From JACVRW01 sp035705985 (GTDB lineage Bacteria > Actinomycetota > Thermoleophilia > Solirubrobacterales > Thermoleophilaceae), in the NCBI GenBank assembly GCA_035705985.1, contig DASSVP010000046.1, positions 1 through 39,961 of the forward strand: a DNA stretch of 39,961 bases, in the 5' to 3' direction. The stretch's first letter is position 1, and each line of letters starts with the position of its first letter. Shown one piece after another: positions 33,431 to 39,961 of this stretch. The notes under the pieces were generated by a model. The model had not been told where the DNA came from. It worked only from the letters and a program-made list of their open reading frames with translations, and searched no databases. Both the position numbers and the translations under genes were made by a program.

Positions 33431-34801
33431 ATGGGCCGCTTTCGTGACCCCCAGGATCCGCTCTTCCAGGCGCTCAACACGTCGATCGCGTTCGACTACC
33501 GGCTGGCGCCATACGATCTGGAGCAGTCGCGCGCGCACGCCCGGATGCTGGCGCGCAGCGGGATCATCGGCGACGACGACCTCGAGCAGATCGAGCGAGG
33601 GCTGGACGCGGTGCGCGACGAGATCGACACCGACTCGTTCGTCGTCGAGGAGCAGGACGAGGACATCCACATGGCGATCGAGCGCCGGCTCACCGAGATC
33701 GTGGGGCCGGCCGGCGGGAAGCTCCACACGGCGCGGTCGCGGAACGACCAGGTGGCCACCGACGTCGCGATGCTCGTGCGCGCCCACAGCCTCGAGGCGC
33801 AGGAGCTGCTGAGGAAGCTGATGGCCACGCTCGTGTCGCTCGCGGAGCGCCACATGGACTGGCGGCTGCCCGGCTACACGCACATGCAGCGCGCGCAGCC
33901 TGTCTACCTCTCGCACCACCTGCTCGCCTACTTCTGGAAGTTCCGGCGCGATCTGCAGCGCTTCAACTTCTGCATGACCTCCACCGACGACCTGCCGCTC
34001 GGCGCGGGCGCGCTCGCCGGGGTGAACTTCGACACCAGCCGGATGTTCGTGGCGCAGGAGCTGGGCTTCGGCGGCATCGCCGAGAACTCGCTCGACGCCG
34101 TCTCCAACCGCGACTTCGTGCTCGACTACCTGTCGGCGGCGGCGACGTGCGCCACCCACCTGTCGCAGCTCGGCGGCGAGCTCGTGCTGTGGTCAACGCA
34201 GGAATTCGGCTTCTGCGAGGTGAGCGACGCGTTCTCGTCCGGGTCGAGCCTGATGCCGCAGAAGAAGAACCCGGACGCCGCTGAGCTGCTCCGGGCGAAG
34301 GCGCCGCGCGTGGCGGCGCATCTCGTGAGCCTCCACGGCGTGCTGCACGGGTTGCCGCTCACCTACAACAAGGACCTCCAGGAGGACAAGGAGCCGCTCT
34401 TCGACGCGGTCGACACGCTGGAACTCTGCCTGCGCGTGGCGGCCGAGATGCTCGAGTCGGTCGAGTTCAACCGCGAGCGCATGGCGGATGCCGCGTCGGA
34501 CGAGTTCATCGCCGCGACCGACGTGGCGGACCACCTGGTGCGGCAGGGCGTGCCATTCCGCGAGGCACACGGCGTGGTCGGCGGGCTCGTGCGCGCGGCG
34601 CTGGAGCGCGGCAAGCGCCTCTCGGAGCTCACCGAGGAGGAGCTCTCAGAGCTCGCGCCGCAGCTCGACGGGCGGTTCTACGAGCTGCTCGACGAGGCGT
34701 CGTGGCTCGAGTCGAAGGTGTCGGACGGCGGCACCGCGATGGCGCGGGTGCGCGATCAGCTCGCCCAGGCGCGGCAGGTGCTGCGCGAGGCGACCGCATG
34801 A
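33431..34801 (+). CDS. argH: Argininosuccinate lyase
   Basis: A fumarase-superfamily lyase of 456 residues, last step of arginine synthesis. The superfamily signature is GSSLMPQKKNPD. Other motifs are EDIHMAIERRLTEIVG, KLHTARSRNDQVATD and GYTHMQRAQPVYLSHH. The C-terminal segment GVPFREAHGVVGGLVR is usual. The other arg genes are not in this window. The ATG at 33431 has no Shine-Dalgarno and fits a leaderless mRNA from TAGACT. The stop overlaps mpg (ATGA). Confidence 0.97.
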   Translation: MGRFRDPQDPLFQALNTSIAFDYRLAPYDLEQSRAHARMLARSGIIGDDDLEQIERGLDAVRDEIDTDSFVVEEQDEDIHMAIERRLTEIVGPAGGKLHTARSRNDQVATDVAMLVRAHSLEAQELLRKLMATLVSLAERHMDWRLPGYTHMQRAQPVYLSHHLLAYFWKFRRDLQRFNFCMTSTDDLPLGAGALAGVNFDTSRMFVAQELGFGGIAENSLDAVSNRDFVLDYLSAAATCATHLSQLGGELVLWSTQEFGFCEVSDAFSSGSSLMPQKKNPDAAELLRAKAPRVAAHLVSLHGVLHGLPLTYNKDLQEDKEPLFDAVDTLELCLRVAAEMLESVEFNRERMADAASDEFIAATDVADHLVRQGVPFREAHGVVGGLVRAALERGKRLSELTEEELSELAPQLDGRFYELLDEASWLESKVSDGGTAMARVRDQLAQARQVLREATA

Positions 34802-35400
34802 GGCTCGAGGAGCGCTTCTACGCCCGCTCGGTGCACGACGTGGCGCGCGAGCTCGTGGGCTGCGTGGTTCGCCACGGCGACACGGCCGGCCGGATCGTCG
34901 AGACCGAGAGCTACCACATGGAGGAGCCCGCCTGCCACGCGTTCGCGGGCGTCACCGAGCGCACGCGGACGTTGTTCGGCCCGCCCGGGCGCGCCTACGT
35001 GTACTTCTCGTACGGGATCCACTCGCTCCTGAACGCCGTGGCAGAGGACGAGGGCGTGGGAGCCGCGGTGCTGATCCGGGCGCTCGAGCCCGTCGACGGC
35101 ATCGAGCTGATGCGCGAGCGCCGCGGCGTCAGGGACGAGGAGCTCTGCTCGGGCCCCGGCAAGCTCACCCGGGCGCTCGGCATAGGGCTGTCGCTGAACG
35201 CCACCTCGCTCGTGGACGGGCCGATCGAGATCTTGGCCCGCGAGCCGGGCGCCCGCGAGCCGCGCATCGTGGTGGGCGAGCGCGTCGGGATCACGAAGGC
35301 GGCGGAGCTGCCCTGGCGATTCGCGGACGCCGGCTCGCGGCACGTTTCGCGGCCGTTGCCGGCAGCCATGGCGCGCGGCAGGCAGGCGCGCGCCGCGTAG
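34798..35400 (+). CDS. mpg: 3-Methyladenine DNA glycosylase (AAG/MPG type)
   Basis: A base-excision repair glycosylase for alkylated purines (200 residues). It has IVETESYHMEEPACHAFAGV with the catalytic Glu, RTRTLFGPPGRAYVYFSYG, and SGPGKLTRALGI, matching the human AAG-type fold. The ATG overlaps the argH stop, so repair glycosylase and arginine lyase are co-translated; I see no functional link. Its stop is 3 bp from the convergent PBP stop, inside a hairpin. Confidence 0.94.
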   Translation: MRLEERFYARSVHDVARELVGCVVRHGDTAGRIVETESYHMEEPACHAFAGVTERTRTLFGPPGRAYVYFSYGIHSLLNAVAEDEGVGAAVLIRALEPVDGIELMRERRGVRDEELCSGPGKLTRALGIGLSLNATSLVDGPIEILAREPGAREPRIVVGERVGITKAAELPWRFADAGSRHVSRPLPAAMARGRQARAA

Positions 35401-35417
35401 CGGCTACTCGGCGGCGC
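35390..35417. terminator. Hairpin containing both convergent stop codons
   Basis: GCGCCGC (35390-35396) and GCGGCGC (35411-35417) form 7-bp arms around the TAG of mpg and the stop of the penicillin-binding protein. A nested GCCGC-GTA-GCGGC alternative exists. Confidence 0.45.
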
Positions 35418-37791
35418 CGGGGCTCACACCTCCGCCACCGCCCCCGCCGTCGGTCGGCGGTGTGGTGGGCGGAGCCGGTGTGGGCGCCGGCTCGGGAGCG
35501 GGCGCCGGCTCCTGCGGCGCGGGCTGAGGCGACGCATCACCGCCGTCGCCGGTGTCGCCGCCGCCCGCCTCGGGCTCTGTGGGCTCGACCTGCTCGGCGG
35601 GCGGGATGTCCGTGGGGGAGATGGGCACGACCGGCGCCGTATCGTCGGTCCCGTCGTCCTTCTTGAGGCCGCGCTCGACGCGGCGCGACTCGCGCAGCTC
35701 GAGCCAGGACGACATGAAGTCGTGGAAGATCTCCGCCGGATAGGTGCCGCCCGCGACCGGGCCGCCGGCGTGCTCGTACTCCATCGGCTGGAGCTTGTCG
35801 GCGTAGCCGACCCAGATCGCGACGGTGATGTCGTCGTTGCCCCCGACGAACCAGGCGTCGCCGTAGTTCTCGGTGGTGCCGGTCTTGCCCCAGATGAACT
35901 CGTCGCCGACCTGCGCGGCCTCGCCGGTGCCGCTCGTGACCACGAGCGACAGCATGTCCTTGGCCACCTGCCCGACCTTCGTGGGGAAGACTCGCTCCCG
36001 GACCGTCTCGTTCTCGACGACCCTGCCGCCCGCCTCCTCGACGCTCTGGATCGCGACCGGGCCTGTCTCGTTGGGCGCGAGCGAGCCAGAGACGCGGACG
36101 CCGTCGTTGGCGATCGTCGAGTACGCGTACGCCATCTCGAGTGGCGTGACGCCCTCGGTGAGGCCGCCGAGCAGCATCGCCGGGTTCGTGGAGAGCTCCG
36201 TGCGGATGCCCATCCGCTGGGCGAGCCTCGCCACGCGCTTCGGCCTCACCTCCATGCCGAGCTCAGCGAACACGGAGTTGTCGGAGGTCGCCGTGGCGGA
36301 CCAGAGCGAGGCAGAGCCGAGGTAGGAGTCCTCGTAGTTGCTCACCTTGAAGAGCTCCGGTCCCTTCTCGCCCTCGAAGGGCAGCTCCTTGGGCTGCGAC
36401 GCCCAAACGGTGTTCGGATCAACTCCATCTTCAAGCGCCCGAACCAGGATGAACGGCTTGAACGCTGATCCCGGCTGGCGGTGCCCGTTCGTGGCCAGGT
36501 TGAACGGCCGCGCGTTGAAGTCCGAGCCGCCCACCATCGCCCTGACCTCCCCGGTGTCGTTCTTGATCGCCACCAGCGAGGCGTCCGGGCCGACGCCGGC
36601 GAGCCGCCCGACGATGGCACTCTCAGCGGCCTGCTGGAGCTCCGGATCGATCGTGGTGCGGACCTTCAGGCCGCCCGCGAACACCCGGCCGGGACGGTAC
36701 TGCTCGAGCAGGTGCTCGGTCATCCAGGTGGTGAAGTAGGGCTGCTGGGACTCGGTGTTCGGCGGGTCCACGTCGTCCTCGGCCGGCAGCGACTGGCGGA
36801 TCGCATCCTGGTACTGCGGACCCGTGATCGTCCCCATCTCGCGCATACGCTGGAGGACGAGGTTGCGGCGCGCCATCGCGGTCTGCTTGTTCGCGATCGG
36901 GTCGTACATGCTCGGCGAGGCGATCATCCCGGCGAGCAGCGCCGCCTCGTGGGGCGCCACGTCGATGGCCTCGCGGGCGTTCGGGTCCTGCTCCTCCTCG
37001 ACCACCGGCGGCGTGTAGCTCACGCCGGCGTCGTCCGCGCCGGCGCGCTCCTCCGGCTCGTCGCCGTCGCCGAAGTAGGTGCGCACGGCCGCCTCGATCC
37101 CGTAGGCGCCGTTCCCGAAGTAGACCGTGTTGAGGTACTGCGTGAGGATCTTGTCCTTCGGCCACTTGCGCTCGAGGTGGTAGGCGAGCGCGGACTCGCG
37201 CAGCTTCTGGAAGACCGACCGGTTCCCCTGCGCGTCGAGCGCGTTCTTCACGAACTGCTGGGTGATCGTGGAGCCGCCCTGGGCGGCGCGGCGCTGGAGG
37301 ACGTCCTGCACGAGCGCGCGCGCGATGCCGGTGTAGTCGACCCCACCGTGACCGTAGAAGCGGCGGTCCTCGATCGCGATGACCGCGTTCTTGACGTTCG
37401 GCGAGATCTCCGCGCCGCGGACGAGGATGCGGTTCTGGTTGCCGGTGAGCTTCGCGATCTGCCGGCAGTCTGGGTCGCCCTCGAGCTCCCTGCAGCCCCA
37501 GCTGTCGGCGTAGAGAACGGAGTTCTCCGCGCTGCGGTACTGGGCGCGGTTCTCGAGGCTCGGCAGGTCGCTCGCCACAGCCATCAGCATCCCGAAGACG
37601 GTCGAGACGACGGCGAGGACCGACAGGCCGGTGAGGACGAGCGCGAGGCGGAGCTTCTTCAGCTTCGGCTTGCGGCCCGGCGGCCCGCTCCCGTTCTTCC
37701 TCTCAGGACCTTCGGGCACGCCGTTCGTGCGCCCGAAGCGCTCCGCCCGCGTGGCGGTGGGATGGATGATTGGCGTAGGCGGCTCCGGCAT
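35404..37791 (-). CDS. Class A penicillin-binding protein (transglycosylase/transpeptidase)
   Basis: A bifunctional peptidoglycan synthase of 795 residues. It has a cytoplasmic basic tail and one membrane anchor at ~47-72. The glycosyltransferase domain has EDRRFYGHGG (Glu141), GGSTITQQ (172-179) and KDKILTQYLNTVYFG. The transpeptidase domain has SAFK (Ser442), SDN (503-505) and KTGTT (636-640). An acidic insert (~243-276) splits the end of the glycosyltransferase domain. The C-terminal ~80 residues are Pro/Ala/Gly-rich, as in mycobacterial PonA1. Cys100 and Cys109 could form an extracellular disulfide. The ATG at 37791 is chosen by domain start; TAGGGT at 37844-37839 would leave a 47-base leader. 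Confidence 0.94.
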   Translation of the reverse strand: MPEPPTPIIHPTATRAERFGRTNGVPEGPERKNGSGPPGRKPKLKKLRLALVLTGLSVLAVVSTVFGMLMAVASDLPSLENRAQYRSAENSVLYADSWGCRELEGDPDCRQIAKLTGNQNRILVRGAEISPNVKNAVIAIEDRRFYGHGGVDYTGIARALVQDVLQRRAAQGGSTITQQFVKNALDAQGNRSVFQKLRESALAYHLERKWPKDKILTQYLNTVYFGNGAYGIEAAVRTYFGDGDEPEERAGADDAGVSYTPPVVEEEQDPNAREAIDVAPHEAALLAGMIASPSMYDPIANKQTAMARRNLVLQRMREMGTITGPQYQDAIRQSLPAEDDVDPPNTESQQPYFTTWMTEHLLEQYRPGRVFAGGLKVRTTIDPELQQAAESAIVGRLAGVGPDASLVAIKNDTGEVRAMVGGSDFNARPFNLATNGHRQPGSAFKPFILVRALEDGVDPNTVWASQPKELPFEGEKGPELFKVSNYEDSYLGSASLWSATATSDNSVFAELGMEVRPKRVARLAQRMGIRTELSTNPAMLLGGLTEGVTPLEMAYAYSTIANDGVRVSGSLAPNETGPVAIQSVEEAGGRVVENETVRERVFPTKVGQVAKDMLSLVVTSGTGEAAQVGDEFIWGKTGTTENYGDAWFVGGNDDITVAIWVGYADKLQPMEYEHAGGPVAGGTYPAEIFHDFMSSWLELRESRRVERGLKKDDGTDDTAPVVPISPTDIPPAEQVEPTEPEAGGGDTGDGGDASPQPAPQEPAPAPEPAPTPAPPTTPPTDGGGGGGGVSPGAAE

Positions 37792-37838
37792 GACAACGGC
37801 GCCCGGGAAAGGCTGCACGGGCGCGGGAGAAGGGGAAA

Positions 37839-37848
37839 ACCCTAGCAT
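37839..37848. promoter_or_regulatory. Overlapping antiparallel -10 boxes (PBP minus / tyrS plus)
   Basis: The sequence ACCCTAGCAT holds TAGCAT on the plus strand (7 bases before the tyrS ATG) and TAGGGT on the minus strand, leading to the PBP gene. They share TA, as at argH/GNAT. Confidence 0.5.
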
Positions 37849-37855
37849 TGGCCCC

Positions 37856-39016
37856 ATGACGAACTCCCCGGGTGAGGCGACCCGGTTCCTCACCCGAAAT
37901 GCCGTCGACGCACTGCCGGAGGGGGAGCTCGAGCGGCAGCTGGCGAAGGGCCGCCCGCTCCGCGTGAAGCTGGGGGTGGACCCCACCACGCCGGACATCC
38001 ACCTGGGTCACACGGTCGTGCTGCGGAAGCTCCGCGAGTTCCAGGACCTGGGCCACACGGTGGTTCTGATCGTCGGCGACTACACAGCCCGCGTCGGGGA
38101 CCCGAGCGGCCGCTCCGCCGCCCGCCCGCGCGTGGACCCTGCCGAGATCGACCGCAACGCCGAGACCTACCAGGAGCAGGCGTTCAAGGTGCTCGACCGC
38201 GCTCGGACCGAGGTCCGACGAAACGGCGAATGGCTCGACATGGCGATGGATGAGCTGTTCCGCCTGGCTGCGACCTCGACGGTGGCCCAGCTGCTCGAGC
38301 GCGACGACTTCGCGAAGCGCTACGCCGGCGGGCAGCCGATCTCGATCCTGGAGCTGCTCTACCCGCTGATGCAGGGTTACGACTCGGTGGCGATCGAGTC
38401 GGACGTCGAGCTCGGCGGCACGGACCAGAAGTTCAACGTGCTCCTCGCGCGCGAGATACAGAAGGCATATGGCGTGGAGCCGCAATCCGTGCTCACCATG
38501 CCGCTCCTGCCCGGGATCGACGGTGTGCAGAAGATGTCGAAGTCGCTCGGCAACTACGTCGGCGTCGACGAGCCGCCGGAGGAGGTGTTCGGGAAGCTGA
38601 TGCGCGTGCCGGACGAGGCGATGCCGGTCTACTACTCGCTCCTGCTCGACGAGGAGCCGGGCGCCGACGCGCGCGACGCCAAGCGGCACATGGCCTCCCA
38701 GCTCACGGCGCGGTACCACGGCGAGGAGGCCGCGGGGGCGGCCCAGGAGCGCTTCGACACGCTCCACGTCCGCCGCGAGCTGCCCGAGGAGATCGACGAG
38801 TTCGCCTTCAGCCCCGAGGACGGGCAGGTGCACATGCCGGCTCTGCTGGCCGAGGCGTTCGGGCTGTCGCGCTCGGAGGCGCGCCGGCTGCTGTCGCAGG
38901 GCGGCGTGAAGCTCGACGGGGCGGACGTGGGGGATCTCGACGTGCCCGCCGACGACCTGGACGGGGCGGTCCTCCAGGTGGGCCGCCGGCGCTTCAAGAA
39001 ACTTCGCCGCGGTTGA
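37856..39016 (+). CDS. tyrS: Tyrosyl-tRNA synthetase
   Basis: A class I synthetase of 386 residues. It has HLGHT as the HIGH motif (in DPTTPDIHLGHTVVLRKL), GDYTARVGDPSGRS, the tyrosine-site segment LLYPLMQGYDS and ELGGTDQKFN, KMSKS (in GVQKMSKSLGNYVG), and a C-terminal S4 RNA-binding domain (SRSEARRLLSQGGVKLDG). The HLGHTVVLRKL form matches the TyrZ-like branch as I recall it. The ATG at 37856 fits a leaderless mRNA. The rrn promoter begins at its stop codon. Confidence 0.97.
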   Translation: MTNSPGEATRFLTRNAVDALPEGELERQLAKGRPLRVKLGVDPTTPDIHLGHTVVLRKLREFQDLGHTVVLIVGDYTARVGDPSGRSAARPRVDPAEIDRNAETYQEQAFKVLDRARTEVRRNGEWLDMAMDELFRLAATSTVAQLLERDDFAKRYAGGQPISILELLYPLMQGYDSVAIESDVELGGTDQKFNVLLAREIQKAYGVEPQSVLTMPLLPGIDGVQKMSKSLGNYVGVDEPPEEVFGKLMRVPDEAMPVYYSLLLDEEPGADARDAKRHMASQLTARYHGEEAAGAAQERFDTLHVRRELPEEIDEFAFSPEDGQVHMPALLAEAFGLSRSEARRLLSQGGVKLDGADVGDLDVPADDLDGAVLQVGRRRFKKLRRG

Positions 39017-39043
39017 GGTCGGACTCCGTGGGAGTGCTATATT
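39013..39043 (+). promoter_or_regulatory. rRNA operon promoter
   Basis: TATATT (39038-39043) is preceded by TGC, an extended -10, the strongest -10 in the window. TTGAGG (39013-39018), overlapping the tyrS stop, is a possible -35 with a long 19-base spacer. RNA would start near 39050, giving a leader of about 300 bases. Confidence 0.6.
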
Positions 39044-39050
39044 CCTCGGT

Positions 39051-39348
39051 CGCGCTTCAGGCGCGGGTGGAGTCCCCACCCCTGAGGGCGCAGCGGTCTT
39101 TGAAAACTCAGCAGTACGTGCGACCGACGTAAGTCGGTCGCGTCCAGGTTTGAACCCTTCTCGGGGCCAAGAGCCATGCCGCGCCACGGGCACCGCCCGT
39201 GGCTTTGGCGCACGGCCGGCGATCTCGCGAAGGGCCTGAGCAGTACCCCGTCAAGTTGAGCGGGCCCGCAGGTGTACGCGGGATGCTCATACGACTTGAC
39301 AGCTTTCCATGATCTGACAGTGGTGCAGTTCTGAAACCACGCCAGACT
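39051..39348 (+). other. Structured rRNA leader with boxA-like element
   Basis: No gene is seen here. It holds five strong hairpins: CGCGC/GCGCG (39051-39065), GGGTGG/CCACCC (39065-39081), GCGACCGAC/GTCGGTCGC with a GTAA tetraloop (39120-39141), GCCACGGGC/GCCCGTGGC (39183-39203) and an outer GAGC/GCTC with inner CCCGC/GCGGG (39258-39288). GTCTTTGAAAACT (39096-39108) resembles boxA. TTGACA at 39296-39301 lacks a convincing -10. This fits antitermination and 16S processing signals. Confidence 0.6.

Positions 39349-39961
<613 letters not shown>

Noticed and set aside
31486..33480. Long open frame on the minus strand opposite cimA and degT
   Set aside because: High GC content opens antisense frames; the sense genes have full family motifs and the antisense frame shows none.
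39147..39157. GGTTTGAACCC resembling a tRNA T-arm
   Set aside because: No acceptor, D or anticodon stem can be formed around it and the flanking stem does not pair; it lies in the rRNA leader.
39296..39324. Second rrn promoter at TTGACA
   Set aside because: The -35 is perfect but no acceptable -10 lies 16-18 bases downstream.

Overview
The window is a stretch of high-GC chromosome that runs into the start of a ribosomal RNA operon. The 16S rRNA fragment at the right end has a V3 region (CACGAAAGTGTGACGCAGC, then a 'CGGTTAATACCCG' arm) that looks like the actinobacterial class Thermoleophilia (Solirubrobacterales/Gaiellales-like). An mce operon end, PucR regulators, overlapping NTGA gene junctions and many apparently leaderless promoters fit an actinobacterium. 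The placement rests on recalled 16S features, not on a database search.

Layout. 1-2717: 3' end of an mce (lipid-uptake) operon. 2756-3502: a four-helix membrane protein with a heptapeptide repeat. 3499-8664: classical menaquinone genes, menD (minus) head to head with menH (plus), facing a tightly overlapped menB-menA-menC operon (minus). 8706-13090: ilvC, a DUF4190-like membrane protein, a class V aminotransferase and serA. 13186-15659 (minus): cystathionine beta-synthase and a cystathionine gamma-synthase/lyase. 15691-19321: an MDR oxidoreductase, leuA and a maleylacetate-reductase-like protein. 19301-21519: a delta-9-type fatty acid desaturase divergent from a PucR regulator, followed by an SDR. 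22281-26182: a lipoprotein divergent from an XRE-cupin regulator that leads into leuC-leuD and a Tam-like methyltransferase. 26267-32832: an EAL protein with a degenerate receiver domain, an enoyl-CoA-hydratase homologue, leuB, ilvE, cimA and a DegT-type aminotransferase. 32813-39016: a GNAT, argH-mpg, a class A penicillin-binding protein and tyrS. 39017-39961: rrn promoter, structured leader and partial 16S rRNA.

How the genes work together. Most of the window is core metabolism. Leucine synthesis is complete from 2-ketoisovalerate (LeuA, LeuCD, LeuB, IlvE). CimA lets LeuCD and LeuB also make 2-ketobutyrate from pyruvate, so isoleucine need not come from threonine. SerA plus the class V aminotransferase feed serine, which the adjacent CBS/CGS-CGL pair can move into cysteine and methionine. 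MenD, H, C, B and A cover most of classical menaquinone synthesis; menE and menF are not here.

I do not see a mobile element, CRISPR array, phage or defence system. The unusual signals are in the details: antiparallel -10 boxes at divergent gene pairs, a widespread leaderless promoter pattern, hairpins that contain stop codons at gene ends, a Tam-like methyltransferase translationally coupled to isopropylmalate isomerase, an EAL protein with a dead receiver domain behind a perfect palindrome, and several enzyme homologues with substituted catalytic residues.
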